IMG/VR virus record: IMGVR_UViG_3300021371_000007
Span: 1-64,000 of that record
Source of the DNA: a virus
Reading direction: 5' to 3' (one strand)
DNA length: 64,000 bases
Of the stretch, positions 28,326 through 38,520 are shown piece by piece. The translations under genes were made by a program, and so were the position numbers. How positions within the stretch are numbered: position 1 is the stretch's first letter; every line of letters starts with the position of its first letter. The notes below the pieces were generated by a model that saw only the letters and a list, made by a program, of their open reading frames with translations, was not told the origin of the DNA and ran no database searches.

Positions 28326-28706
28326 ATGGCAACATACACATATCCAGATGATGCGTCAATGGACGATAGAAAACCAGATAGGGGCTATAGCATTGCTAGA
28401 GCCCCTAATAATACATCTTTTAGCTCTGTTTTAGGCTATGAAAAAAGAAAAAGATTATCTAGAAAGGTACTAAGAAAATTTACTTTTAGCTATACAAATA
28501 TAAGTGAGGCTAGAAAAACTAGTATTGAAAATTTTTACTTAGACAGAGGTGGAAACTTTGAGACTTTTAAATTAGACTTAGCTCATTTTGGACTATCAGG
28601 AACCGCTAATGTTAAGTTTTCTGAATCTTTAGATATAAACCATGTAATCTCTGGTGATAATACTGATATATTTAACATATCTCTAATACTAACTGAGGTG
28701 GCTTAA
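28326..28706 (+). CDS. Minor tail protein, lambda gpM-like
   Basis: The protein has 126 residues and stands directly after the tape measure and before a gpL-like gene, the place of gpM in lambda. It begins with a basic region (YEKRKRLSRKVLRKFTFSYT), then an alpha helix (ARKTSIENFYLDRGG) and beta strands, the same order as gpM. It should form part of the tail tip, linking tube and tip complex. The match is by order and secondary-structure pattern, not by strong identity. Confidence 0.65.
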   Translation: MATYTYPDDASMDDRKPDRGYSIARAPNNTSFSSVLGYEKRKRLSRKVLRKFTFSYTNISEARKTSIENFYLDRGGNFETFKLDLAHFGLSGTANVKFSESLDINHVISGDNTDIFNISLILTEVA

Positions 28707-30496
28707 TGTCTTCTCGTTCGTATGATTTTATACTTACACTGGCTGATACAAGTAGCTTTTCTGTAGGAAATTCTGTGCTAGGAGTTTCTTCTAATGCTTT
28801 TGGTCAAGTAATATCTAAAGATAGCAGTAATCTAAAAGTAAAAGTAGCTAATTCTAAACACTACTTTATTTCTTCAGAAAATATAATTTCTAATGTGACA
28901 GTCAATACGTCTGCTACATATCAACAATCTTTTACTTCTACTCCTATAGTAATAGACAGTAATTCTTATTCTATAAACGGTACAAGTAATACTTTTGCGC
29001 TACCTCATGTCCCCTTACATAAAGCAGAAATTGAAATATATGCTGATAATGTATTTATAGAATCTGAAAAATATGTATGGCCTAGTACAGTTTTAGATGA
29101 TGTAGGTGTAGATTTTAAAGACATAGAGATAATAACTTTTCCCGCAGCAAATGATAGAGCTATAGTATCTAGTGCTAATTTTCCTACTACGGGTACTAAT
29201 AATTTAACCTTAAAAGTATCTACAGGAGATAAAGATTCTTTATCTTTTTTAGGCTCTAACACGCCTACTACTCAAATACAAACAGGAGCTAGTACCATAA
29301 CTACTATACATCCTTCTAATTTTGTGCTAAATAGAAATGCTTTTGAAGAAGAACCTATTGTAAGATTATACTCTATTTATTATCCAGGAGAGTGGTATCC
29401 TGCTAATGATAAGGGTAATCCAACAGCAGAGGGTACAGGAAGACCTTGGCCTTACGGTTTTCCTATTAGATACGCAGAAATAATAGGAGAAGACTTTTCT
29501 ATTGATGACTATACAATAACTCATCAAAGTAATAATTATGTATCTTTTCCTATTAACTATCCTGGAATATCTATTAGTTCTGATGGGTCTATAGGAGAGA
29601 TAGACTTAGAAATAAGTAGTATTGATTTATCTCTACCTACCTTAGTAGAAGATCCGTTTTTAGTAGGCTATAATAATACTTCTGCAATATCTAGCACAGT
29701 TAATGGTGAAGTACTAACTAATATTGATCCAAGGACTGTACTTTCTAATCCTTCTTATGACGCAAATATAGTAGATTCTAGAGGAGAAAACCAGCCTTAT
29801 GATCATTCTACTACTATTTCTCTAGGAGAAGAATGGGTATCTTTGATGCCTGATAGTAGAGACTTACTAGGAGCAGTAGTAGAGGTAAGAAGCTACTATG
29901 CATCTTCACTAGAGTATTGGCCTGAGTTTTCTATTATAAGTAGTGTATCTGGAAACTCTATAGGCTTAGAATCTACAGCTCCTTATAGAGTAGGAGACAC
30001 AGTTAATAGTAATGTAAGTACTAGCACTGCTACTATCACTGCTGTATATAGTAATAACTATATAAAATTAGATCAGTCTATTTCTGGTGCTGTGATAGGA
30101 GATAAGCTTTTAATAAATAATAGTAATTATGATCCTGATGCTTATGTAGAAAGAAAATTTACAATTAATAAACTTAACTCATATAATGATTCTTCTATTA
30201 GTTTCAACTTAGGAAGCAGAACAACTAATTTGCTAAAAGAAGTCCCAAGAAGAAAATTTTATAAAAACACTTGTCCTTGGAAATATAAAGGAGTAGAGTG
30301 TAAGTATCCTAGTGGTGGCACAGGAGTAATTAGCAATAGTATACTACCTAAAACTGCTAATGGTATGTTTACTATAAACAATGTAGCTACTTCTGATCCC
30401 AACTTAGATAAATGTTCTAAAAGTATATCTGCTTGTAGATTAAGAAATAATCTGTTAAATTGGGGAGGGTTTCCTGGTGTTAGAAACAAAATTTAA
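28706..30496 (+). CDS. Minor tail protein, lambda gpL-like with C-terminal four-Cys motif
   Basis: This 596-residue protein ends in a segment with four cysteines: NTCPWKYKGVECKYP near residues 521-535, and DKCSKSISACRLR with LLNWGGFPG near 568-590. The same C-terminal pattern occurs in lambda gpL, which binds an iron-sulphur cluster in the tail tip. The N-terminal 500 residues are much longer than in lambda and rich in Ser, Thr and Asn, with strand-forming repeats. It overlaps the previous stop (TAATG) and overlaps the next gene by 20 bases. Confidence 0.8.
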   Translation: MSSRSYDFILTLADTSSFSVGNSVLGVSSNAFGQVISKDSSNLKVKVANSKHYFISSENIISNVTVNTSATYQQSFTSTPIVIDSNSYSINGTSNTFALPHVPLHKAEIEIYADNVFIESEKYVWPSTVLDDVGVDFKDIEIITFPAANDRAIVSSANFPTTGTNNLTLKVSTGDKDSLSFLGSNTPTTQIQTGASTITTIHPSNFVLNRNAFEEEPIVRLYSIYYPGEWYPANDKGNPTAEGTGRPWPYGFPIRYAEIIGEDFSIDDYTITHQSNNYVSFPINYPGISISSDGSIGEIDLEISSIDLSLPTLVEDPFLVGYNNTSAISSTVNGEVLTNIDPRTVLSNPSYDANIVDSRGENQPYDHSTTISLGEEWVSLMPDSRDLLGAVVEVRSYYASSLEYWPEFSIISSVSGNSIGLESTAPYRVGDTVNSNVSTSTATITAVYSNNYIKLDQSISGAVIGDKLLINNSNYDPDAYVERKFTINKLNSYNDSSISFNLGSRTTNLLKEVPRRKFYKNTCPWKYKGVECKYPSGGTGVISNSILPKTANGMFTINNVATSDPNLDKCSKSISACRLRNNLLNWGGFPGVRNKI

Positions 30497-30854
30497 ATTA
30501 CTGTTAGACGCTATAGGAAAATATTCTCAGTCTCAATATCCTTTAGAGGCTTGTGGGATAATTACTTTAGATTTTGAGTTTATACCTAGCAATAACTTAA
30601 GTAATAATCCTAGACATAGTTTTATAATCGATCCTATTATTGTTAATAAGTATGATGGAAATATATGGGGTATTTTTCACTCTCACACAGATGAAAAGTT
30701 CGAGACCCCCTCCGAGTTAGATATGTCTTTAACAGTATATCCAGACATAAAATTTATATTATTCAATAATAAAAATTATTACATATATTGGTACGACACA
30801 GATAAAAATATTAAAAGGTACGAAAAGTTTAATGAAGATCACTGTAAATATTAA
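30477..30854 (+). CDS. JAMM/Mov34-type peptidase, lambda gpK N-domain-like
   Basis: The protein has 125 residues with the elements of a JAMM metallopeptidase: Glu24 in PLEACGI, the H-S-H pair (His68, His70) in GIFHSHTDE, Ser79 and Asp82. The spacing between the second His and Ser is 8 residues rather than the usual 7. Unlike lambda gpK there is no NlpC/P60 domain attached. In lambda-type tails this protein helps tail-tip assembly. It starts with GTG at 30477 inside the gpL-like gene, with GGGAGGG upstream, and overlaps the next gene by 23 bases. Confidence 0.75.
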   Translation: MLETKFKLLLDAIGKYSQSQYPLEACGIITLDFEFIPSNNLSNNPRHSFIIDPIIVNKYDGNIWGIFHSHTDEKFETPSELDMSLTVYPDIKFILFNNKNYYIYWYDTDKNIKRYEKFNEDHCKY

Positions 30855-31449
30855 TAAGCCTCTTAGATCTTTCTTTGATGATAGATCTTCTATAATACTA
30901 GATGCATCAGACTATTTTGATATATACTCTGGTCTTAAGAATATGTTTCCTAAATTTAATAAGTTACTAAATTCTATAAAAAATACAGAGTCTAAATTTC
31001 AAGACGTAGTATTTATAGAAGATAATAAAATTATAGACGTATCTAAATTTAAACTAATAATTAAAGAAAACTTAGCAGTATCGTTAACTCCCGTATTTTT
31101 TGGCGCAGCTCCCTCTTATACTTTTTCTAATCTATATAGCGATATCAAATCTAGTTTTATGTATCCTTTATTCGGTTTATCTACTGCTAGTACAGAGTCT
31201 TCTGACTTTGAAGGATTAGATAAAAGAATACTAGACTCATCCTTATTTGGAAGAGCAGAAGAAGTATATGCAGCAGGTATGAGAACAGAAAATGATGTAT
31301 TTGGAGAATTACAAATTAATACTAATGCAAAACTACCTATAGGACTTCACTATGGTCTTGTAAGAGTATCAGGTACTTTAATAAATAACTACACTAAAAC
31401 ATATAGATGTGATCCTGATGTGTTTAGAGTAAAGGATGTAATACCTTAA
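30832..31449 (+). CDS. Tail assembly protein, lambda gpI-like
   Basis: The protein has 205 residues, between gpK-like and gpJ-like genes as in lambda. It begins with a ubiquitin-like stretch (MKITVNINKPLRSFF, FKLIIKENLAVSLTPVF), and its end has the phrase LPIGLHYGLVRVSGTLIN, which recalls gpI proteins. The middle segment is Ser-rich. In lambda gpI is needed for tail-tip assembly and may be absent from the virion. Start and stop overlap both neighbours, so the cluster is translationally coupled. Confidence 0.7.
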   Translation: MKITVNINKPLRSFFDDRSSIILDASDYFDIYSGLKNMFPKFNKLLNSIKNTESKFQDVVFIEDNKIIDVSKFKLIIKENLAVSLTPVFFGAAPSYTFSNLYSDIKSSFMYPLFGLSTASTESSDFEGLDKRILDSSLFGRAEEVYAAGMRTENDVFGELQINTNAKLPIGLHYGLVRVSGTLINNYTKTYRCDPDVFRVKDVIP

Positions 31450-33938
31450 TGGCTATTTCACCACTAACCCTGTCTGTAGGTCAAAATCAAACATTTCAAA
31501 AGCAATTAACTAAACTAAATACAGATATTCAGTTTAGTCATGTCGCTATTGGTGAAGGACCTATATACAGAATAAATCCTAACGGTGTTCAAGATATTAG
31601 AATAGATGGTAAGTTTATTGATGATTTAATAACTGTTAATAATGAACCAGATCCTTATGTTTTTCAATATAAAAGTACTACTGGCAGTATTAATCAGCAA
31701 GTACTTACTCCTTTTAGTGACGAAGTAACAAACAATATAAGGTTTTCCTCTCCTATTGTTCTTAAATCTGGACAGATAAAAGGTGTTGTAACAGGAGTGC
31801 CTGAAGCTAATGTAGTATTTTTTCCTACTTCTGCTTCTGTAGGGGATAATCCTATAGACACTTTAGTGTTTAAATTTTCTGTAGAAGAACTATATAAACA
31901 AGATACTAATAATAACTCTACTACAGGGCCTCAGAATCAAAGATTAGATTTAAGAATAGTAGTACACGACAGGAATGAAACAACTAACATAAATAATTAT
32001 ATTGCTTTAGTACAGCACTCTTTCACTGAGACTATTACTTTTGATACTATATTAGAGGTGCCTATAAGCATACCTTCAGCTAATCAAAGCGAAAATGGAT
32101 ATAGAGTATCTGTATTAAAAGGCTCTGACGACACTTTAGATTCTGAGATTAGTTCTGAAGTTTCTTTTTTAGGATTTAATGAAATATCCCACGAACCTTT
32201 CTCTTATCCTAGAACAGCTAGTATAGGCTATGCCTTAAAAGCTACAGGACTGAGATCAGATGCTGTTTTAAATTACTCTAGTTTAGTAAAAGGTCTTATA
32301 GTCAAAGTTCCTTCTAATTATGATCAACCTATATTAAGTAATGGAGAAGTAGATTGGAGAGAAGTAGAAGTTGATGCTATAACTTCTACCGGGTACGAAC
32401 TTCAATCCTCTCCAGGAACTATTCAATTTGATGCTAATCCTGTAGTTTATAAAGGTATTTGGGACGGTACTTTTAAGTATGATTGGACTCAGAACCCTGC
32501 ATGGATTATATATGATTTATTAACTAATACTTCTTACGGCTATGGAATACCCGAATCATATGTAGACAAATATAACTTTTATAAAGCTTCACAAATATTT
32601 GACGCAGTAGAGCCTGAAACAGGAAAATTTATAGGTGTTGAAACATATGCTGACGGTAGTATACGTCATAAACCTAGAGGACAATTTACTTCTATACTAG
32701 AAGATCAAATAGGTTTATCTTCATCTAAAATAATAAAAGAAAGAAGAATAGTATGTGATCTTAGTGTTACAGACTCTATAGAAACTTATGATCTTATAAA
32801 TAAAATAGTAGCATCTGCCAAAGGTTATTTAGAAATTAGTAATGATAAGATAGGATTGGTGTTAGACTATCCTAATTCTCTTCCAGAACAAATGTTTAAT
32901 GAGGTTAATTTAACAGAAATAAAATACTCAGGAAATAGAGCAGAGGATTACGTAACGGCGGTAGAAGTTTCTTTTAATGATGGTGCTAATAATTATAATA
33001 AAGACTTAATAAAGATATATGATCCTGATTCTGATATGCTAGAAGAAAAAGTAGCTAGTATAGACTTAATAGGCTGCTCTAGAAGAAGTGAGGCTATTAG
33101 ATTTGCTCAATACATATTAGCCTCTAAAAAATATGTAAAAAGAAAAGTAGAATTTTCTACTTTTGTAACTACATCAGATTTAACTCCTGGAACTATTGTT
33201 TCTTTATCTACTCAGACAGTAGGATCTATATACGGATACAATGGTATTATTCAAGATAACTCTGCGGCTAGCAGCGCTACAACAAATTTAAAACTACAAC
33301 ACATTTCTTATCCTCCAATTTCTAATGCCGTATTTGAAAGTAATACTCAACCTCTAGCGTTACGTCACTACAGTCAAGAAAGTGGTAAATCTGAGCTTTA
33401 TATTATAAGTAACACTCAAGTTTCTTACGCTACTACTGGTAATGTACAAGGATCTTTGTCTGGCTATGATTTTATAGAAGTTAAAGCTTTAAGTAAATGG
33501 GACCCTTTAGTAAATACTTTTGTAGGAATTAGTACTTTTGATCCTTTTAATACTCCTAAAGAAAAAGATTTATGGGCTCTTGGAGAAATAGACCCTAGTA
33601 ACTATTACTCTACTAACGCTGCAAAGTTATTTAGAGTAGACTCTATATATATGCCCTCTGGTGCAGAAACTAGTATTTCTGCTAGTGAATATGTACCAAA
33701 AGTATATATAGACAGTGAAAATATTATAAACTTTGAGCCTATACCTATTAAAACAATAGCTAATCCTCTTATAAAACCTGCCCCTCCTATATTTTCTATT
33801 AGCCCTGTTTATACTAATACAGGTGCTGGTAATCCAATTTTAAACTTTTTATTTAATGTACAAAGCAGCTCGAATATTCAAATAGCTCAAGCTTTTATAC
33901 CTAGTTCAAGCTTTGTACCTGTATTGGGGGCTATATAA
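31449..33938 (+). CDS. Central tail-tip / host-specificity protein, lambda gpJ-like (N-terminal part)
   Basis: The 829 residues contain the conserved core of gpJ-type tail hub proteins: a segment with NPAWIIYDLLTNTSYGYGIP (near residues 350-370), the LINKIVASAKGYLEISNDK helix-strand unit (near 455), and a long beta-rich part after it. It forms the baseplate hub at the tail tip and opens towards the host. In lambda the receptor-binding region is the C-terminus of the same chain; here it may be the next gene, which begins one base before this one ends. Confidence 0.8.
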   Translation: MAISPLTLSVGQNQTFQKQLTKLNTDIQFSHVAIGEGPIYRINPNGVQDIRIDGKFIDDLITVNNEPDPYVFQYKSTTGSINQQVLTPFSDEVTNNIRFSSPIVLKSGQIKGVVTGVPEANVVFFPTSASVGDNPIDTLVFKFSVEELYKQDTNNNSTTGPQNQRLDLRIVVHDRNETTNINNYIALVQHSFTETITFDTILEVPISIPSANQSENGYRVSVLKGSDDTLDSEISSEVSFLGFNEISHEPFSYPRTASIGYALKATGLRSDAVLNYSSLVKGLIVKVPSNYDQPILSNGEVDWREVEVDAITSTGYELQSSPGTIQFDANPVVYKGIWDGTFKYDWTQNPAWIIYDLLTNTSYGYGIPESYVDKYNFYKASQIFDAVEPETGKFIGVETYADGSIRHKPRGQFTSILEDQIGLSSSKIIKERRIVCDLSVTDSIETYDLINKIVASAKGYLEISNDKIGLVLDYPNSLPEQMFNEVNLTEIKYSGNRAEDYVTAVEVSFNDGANNYNKDLIKIYDPDSDMLEEKVASIDLIGCSRRSEAIRFAQYILASKKYVKRKVEFSTFVTTSDLTPGTIVSLSTQTVGSIYGYNGIIQDNSAASSATTNLKLQHISYPPISNAVFESNTQPLALRHYSQESGKSELYIISNTQVSYATTGNVQGSLSGYDFIEVKALSKWDPLVNTFVGISTFDPFNTPKEKDLWALGEIDPSNYYSTNAAKLFRVDSIYMPSGAETSISASEYVPKVYIDSENIINFEPIPIKTIANPLIKPAPPIFSISPVYTNTGAGNPILNFLFNVQSSSNIQIAQAFIPSSSFVPVLGAI

Positions 33939-36900
33939 TGGCTAATTTAACTTTCTTAGTGGCTAACACCACTCCTTTTGTAGGGCAGCCTTCTGCAGCC
34001 TTATTTGGTAAAAACGGGTCTAAGTCCTCTTTAGGTACTGTAAAACCTTTAGTTCTAAACACAGAATTAATAGATACTAGTATTACTTTTTCTGTTTCTA
34101 ATCTGCACTTAATGTATGATGATAACTTTGACTCTCACTTACTAGAGGCTAGAAATAATACTCAGCTAGTAACTCTTAAAGGTCAGTCGCCAGATAACTT
34201 ATTAAGGTATAATTTAAATATAAAATCAGCGTCTAATACCGCAGGAGTAGCTGAAAATACAGTAGGTCACGATTCTACCTTAGTTGCTTTAAGCTCTAAT
34301 ATAACTTCTTTTGATATTACAGCTAATACTTTAACTATAGACTATAATACTGCAGAGGTAGCGACAGTAGTTAAAAATGCTTTACTACCTTCTCCTTTTT
34401 ATGTTGAGCTTCAACAATTAATAGAGCCTACAATATCTAGTTCTAATACTTTTTTTATATCTGGTGATCTTAATATCCTATCTAATACGCATAACGTAGC
34501 CAATCAAGCAGGAACTATGCTTTTACCTATAGGAGTAGCCCCTCCTGCTAAAGGTCTAATAAGTACTTTTGTGAATGGGAGCTTAGTTGAAGAAGAAGTA
34601 ACTGAGTTTTCTTGGTCTGCAGGAGATAATTATATAAACCATAATATATCATCAAGCGACTTAGAAATAATTACTTCAGTAGAAAACTACTCTTCTCCTG
34701 CATTTGAATCTAAAGATAATATATTTATAGTTGATAATGAGCAATTAAATACAATAAATTCAGTATCTTATATAGCTAGCTCTCCCACGTATAACACATC
34801 TTTAACTGCCTCTGATTTTTTTAAAGTAACGCTTACAGATAATATTGCTTCTTCAGTGGGTAAGACTACTATAATGAACACATCAGAAGATTTAATTGCT
34901 GATATTAGTTCTATTGACACTATAAACAAACAAGTGACCCTTACCTATGACGAACTTAAATATGATAAAGGATATGAGCTTGCAAATAATGGTGTTTATA
35001 TATTATGTCCTTTTAGCTATAATGACTTTAACTCTGTAACTTTAGTAGACAACAAAATACAAACTCCAGCTACAGCAGGCGTATTTGTATTTCAGGTATC
35101 TGCCGTAAATGAGTTTAATAGGTCTAGTGTGCCTATTACTCAATCTGTAGCTACAGCTTATCCACCATTAGGACAAGTATCTGAGACTGAAGTGGTGTTA
35201 ACTGAAAACTTATTTAGAGATAGAACTAAAGGAGTAATGTCTAGAGTAATTGGGCAATTTCCTCACATTATAAATAGAAATGTAAAAACATACGATATAA
35301 GCTATAAAATAGTTCAATTATCAGGAGCAGATTCTCATCCTAGTGGTATGACTAATTTTACTAGTTTTATGGTAGATGCTAATGAGGCCGGAGAAGACGG
35401 TAACATTCACTTTGTTATAAGTAACTTAGATTTAGGACAAGCAGGAAACACTTACTCCCTTCAAGTAAAGATTTTACCTATAAATGGTCTTATATCTGGA
35501 ATACCAGTATATAAATCTTTAACGCTATCAGGTAAATCTGATAGGCCTTTAGAATTAAATAGTTTTAACATAACCCAAACTAATGACTCTATAGTTTTTG
35601 ATGTAGAATATCCTGTAGATTCACAAAATAATTTAGATGAGTTAGATATCTTACATACAGAAGTAAGATCTTTAAAACCTGTAGTAGGAATAGACAATCA
35701 AAACAATATTAATGATGCTTTTTTAAGGGGAGATAAAGTAATGCTATTACCCCATCCTTTAAGTAGGGCTGAAGTATCTTTAGACAGATTTACATCAGGA
35801 TCCTATACCTTTACTGCTAAGACTGTTGATACTAGCGGTAATTATTCTTTAAATGCTTTAGCTAGAAATTTACAAGTAGAAATATCTACACAAACTGATA
35901 CGCTAGCTATTTGGAATGAGGCTGCTCCTAATACTAATATATCTTCTTCAGTAGGGAACTATAACTATGGGGATAACGTTTTTGTAGGAGTTACAGAAGT
36001 AGATAACGGAGGATTAGTATATCACATAGATCCTATAACTTCTCCTATACTAGGAGTAGATACTCCGTCCAGCTTAGCAGAAGATGCTAATGCTTCTGCT
36101 AATGGGTTTTCATGGGCGCAAGGCCAGAGTCAAGGCTTTGATAAAACTGACTTACTTATTACTTCTGCTAACTCTGTTTATATTAGCCCTGTTAGAGATT
36201 TAGGATCTGTAGTAAGAGGTAATATTGTTGTATCTAGTTTAGTTAATTCTTCATTGTTAGAAAAGTTTTTAGAAGTATCACAAGATTTAATAGTGGGAGT
36301 ATCTGAAGGACATAGTTCTCATGCTAATGTTTTATTTGATTCTGATTTTGAAATAGGTACTGTAACAGGCTATAATAATTCAGAATCTTCTTTTTCCTTT
36401 AGCAATACTCATAATACTATTATTGACGGTTCTGCCAATAATAAAGTATTTGTAATTGTAAATCCAGGACAGGAAGTCATAGGTTCTATGGACGCTGCAG
36501 ACGATGTTTCTAATATACATAGTTATGCTCTTATAGCAGGCGCTATAAATACTAATGCTATAGAACTCAGTGCCGTATACTATGCTAATGGAAAGCCCGT
36601 GCCTACAGGCAACTCTACTAATAGTACTGCTCTTTCTAACATAACTCAATCTGGCAGTACTTATAAATTAGTAGATATGAATCAATTTGTAGATGCTTTT
36701 GGAGCTAGAGACTTTTCTCCTGATGTAGAAGTATCTAAAAACGTTTATGTGAGATTCTCATCTGCTAATGTTTTTGAAACTTCTGATAATGTTTCTTCTA
36801 AACCTCATGGAAATGTTAACATTTCTTTGTTTGATGAAGGGGATGATGATGAAAACTGGCAATCAAACTACTTTGGTTTAAGACGCTTTAGATATTTTCA

Positions 36901-37237
36901 AGTTAAAACTGAATTTGATATAAATGATTACGGAGACTCAGCAAATACCTTTATAGATGAACTAAACTATGAAGTTAGGGGCATAAAAAAAGAATTTACA
37001 ACAGTTGTGAGCTCTGCTAATAAAGTTCAAGGAAACTTAGTAGTAGACTATAGCAGTGCAGAATTTTTTAGAACACCTACAGTGTTTACTCAAATACTAT
37101 CGGCTAATACCAGCCTCATATCTAGAACTAGCGATTTGACAAATGAAAGTTGCAATGTTACTATATTTAATACACAGAATGGAAATGTTGTTGACAATGC
37201 AGATGTCGAAATAACTATTTCAGCTACAGGAGCATAA
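33938..37237 (+). CDS. Tail-tip fibre protein with fibronectin-III-like segments
   Basis: The protein has 1099 residues and is rich in Ser, Asn, Thr and Val with a beta-sandwich look. Units such as LGQAGNTYSLQVKILPING and SGSYTFTAKTVDTSGNYS have the form of fibronectin-type III domains. It follows the gpJ-like gene with TAATG overlap, so the lambda gpJ function seems split over two chains: hub in the first, outer fibre and probable receptor contact in this one (inference). No catalytic motif or collagen repeat is seen. Confidence 0.65.
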   Translation: MANLTFLVANTTPFVGQPSAALFGKNGSKSSLGTVKPLVLNTELIDTSITFSVSNLHLMYDDNFDSHLLEARNNTQLVTLKGQSPDNLLRYNLNIKSASNTAGVAENTVGHDSTLVALSSNITSFDITANTLTIDYNTAEVATVVKNALLPSPFYVELQQLIEPTISSSNTFFISGDLNILSNTHNVANQAGTMLLPIGVAPPAKGLISTFVNGSLVEEEVTEFSWSAGDNYINHNISSSDLEIITSVENYSSPAFESKDNIFIVDNEQLNTINSVSYIASSPTYNTSLTASDFFKVTLTDNIASSVGKTTIMNTSEDLIADISSIDTINKQVTLTYDELKYDKGYELANNGVYILCPFSYNDFNSVTLVDNKIQTPATAGVFVFQVSAVNEFNRSSVPITQSVATAYPPLGQVSETEVVLTENLFRDRTKGVMSRVIGQFPHIINRNVKTYDISYKIVQLSGADSHPSGMTNFTSFMVDANEAGEDGNIHFVISNLDLGQAGNTYSLQVKILPINGLISGIPVYKSLTLSGKSDRPLELNSFNITQTNDSIVFDVEYPVDSQNNLDELDILHTEVRSLKPVVGIDNQNNINDAFLRGDKVMLLPHPLSRAEVSLDRFTSGSYTFTAKTVDTSGNYSLNALARNLQVEISTQTDTLAIWNEAAPNTNISSSVGNYNYGDNVFVGVTEVDNGGLVYHIDPITSPILGVDTPSSLAEDANASANGFSWAQGQSQGFDKTDLLITSANSVYISPVRDLGSVVRGNIVVSSLVNSSLLEKFLEVSQDLIVGVSEGHSSHANVLFDSDFEIGTVTGYNNSESSFSFSNTHNTIIDGSANNKVFVIVNPGQEVIGSMDAADDVSNIHSYALIAGAINTNAIELSAVYYANGKPVPTGNSTNSTALSNITQSGSTYKLVDMNQFVDAFGARDFSPDVEVSKNVYVRFSSANVFETSDNVSSKPHGNVNISLFDEGDDDENWQSNYFGLRRFRYFQVKTEFDINDYGDSANTFIDELNYEVRGIKKEFTTVVSSANKVQGNLVVDYSSAEFFRTPTVFTQILSANTSLISRTSDLTNESCNVTIFNTQNGNVVDNADVEITISATGA

Positions 37238-37238
37238 G

Positions 37239-37865
37239 ATGGCTATAACTACTTCAAATACTTTTCATACAGCTGCTATCTCTGACACTATATCAAGTGC
37301 CAGAGGATATTGGAATTCTAGTTTTCAAGCACTGCTAAGAAATTTTAATAGTGCCAATGCTACTCCTAATTCTAATAATTTAAATTTTGAAGGAGCACTC
37401 ACTACTGAGCCTGACGGTATGTTATATTATAATAATACTACTGGAGGGATGTACTTACATACTACTAAGTTTGGTCAAGGTCCTTACGGTAATTTTAGAA
37501 GAGCAGGACTAGGCACTAGACCCTACACTACTGTAGCAGCTGCTGCACTAGATAGTGCTGCATTAGACCCTGGAGAGTTAATAGTAGTAATTAATGATAC
37601 AGGAGGCACTGCTGCTAATAATAGAGTTTATTTAGTATCAGATGATAATAAACATTTAATTGATGTAGGAATACCTACTACAGACGGGGTTATAGCTAAT
37701 AATACTATAGTATCGAAAAGTATTACAGGAAATGAAATAGCAGATAACGCTATTACTTCAGATCACATAGCTCCAGGTACTGTTATTGAAACGGATTTTG
37801 CAGATGAGTCAGTTACAGATAGTAAATTAGACTCTTCCCTAGTTATGTTGAGCATGGTACTATAA
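37239..37865 (+). CDS. Short tail fibre / tip protein
   Basis: The protein has 208 residues. The first half is Ser/Asn/Gly-rich (MLYYNNTTGGMYLHTT), and the end carries short repeats such as NEIADNAITSDHIAPGTV and DESVTDSKLDSSL, a repeat type common in trimeric fibre stalks. It follows the large fibre gene by one base and overlaps the spanin gene. I infer a tail-tip or side-fibre subunit; receptor contact cannot be shown from sequence. Confidence 0.6.
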   Translation: MAITTSNTFHTAAISDTISSARGYWNSSFQALLRNFNSANATPNSNNLNFEGALTTEPDGMLYYNNTTGGMYLHTTKFGQGPYGNFRRAGLGTRPYTTVAAAALDSAALDPGELIVVINDTGGTAANNRVYLVSDDNKHLIDVGIPTTDGVIANNTIVSKSITGNEIADNAITSDHIAPGTVIETDFADESVTDSKLDSSLVMLSMVL

Positions 37866-38218
37866 TGTTTTCAAAAGTTTTATTTGGATTTTTGTTAGCT
37901 AGTCTTACTGCTTCTGGATTTTTATTTTGGCAAAATAACGTCTTAAAAGAGAATCTAGTGAAAATAGAAGCAGTTTATGAGCGTCAAAAAACGACTATTT
38001 TAAAAATGGAAAAAAGTTTTTCAACTTCTGTTGAAGAAAATTCTAGATTACAAAAAGCTTTAACAGCACAAGAAAACGCTATAGATAGTTTACGAAAGAC
38101 ACTAACTAAACATGACTTAACTAAGATTGCTAAATCTAAACCAGAAATATTAGAAAAGAAGATAAATGATGCGACTAACGAATTATTTAATGATATTACC
38201 TCTTTTACTAGCGACTAG
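37865..38218 (+). CDS. Rz: Inner-membrane spanin (Rz-like)
   Basis: The 117-residue protein has one N-terminal membrane helix (VLFGFLLASLTASGFLFW) followed by a charged coiled coil (about residues 30-90) reaching into the periplasm. This is the plan of Rz-type i-spanins, which join with an outer-membrane lipoprotein to fuse the two membranes in the last step of lysis. The next gene starts inside this one, in another frame, and encodes a lipoprotein, which is the classical overlapping Rz/Rz1 layout. This also shows that the host is a diderm (Gram-negative) bacterium. Confidence 0.8.
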   Translation: MFSKVLFGFLLASLTASGFLFWQNNVLKENLVKIEAVYERQKTTILKMEKSFSTSVEENSRLQKALTAQENAIDSLRKTLTKHDLTKIAKSKPEILEKKINDATNELFNDITSFTSD

Positions 38219-38516
38219 TTGTGGTATAATACCTAGAGAAATAGAAGTTGTTGAAACTGAAATAGAAATTCCTATTATTTTTCAAGACTCTCCTAAGCCT
38301 GTTGAAACTTATCCGATAAATTTTAAAGTTATCAATGAAGAGAACTTAGAAGCTTTTTTAAATGAGCTTAGATCTTTAGAAGGTGAGGTAGTTTTTGTGG
38401 CTTTAGATGTTAGAGACTATGAAAAATTAGCACTAAATACTCAGGATCTAGTTAGATATATAAAACAACAAAAAGAAATAATAATTTACTATGAAACACT
38501 ATTAGAGGGAGATTAA
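38166..38516 (+). CDS. Rz1: Outer-membrane spanin lipoprotein (Rz1-like)
   Basis: The 116-residue protein starts with a lipoprotein signal: MRLTNYLMILPLLLATSC, where ATSC is a lipobox with the Cys at position 19 (18 if the second ATG, 38169, is used). The gene begins inside the Rz-like gene in another frame (overlap 53 bases). After export and lipidation the protein would be anchored in the outer membrane and bind Rz through the C-terminal part. It is longer than most Rz1 proteins (about 40-70 residues mature) and low in proline. Confidence 0.75.
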   Translation: MMRLTNYLMILPLLLATSCGIIPREIEVVETEIEIPIIFQDSPKPVETYPINFKVINEENLEAFLNELRSLEGEVVFVALDVRDYEKLALNTQDLVRYIKQQKEIIIYYETLLEGD

Positions 38517-38520
38517 AGTG

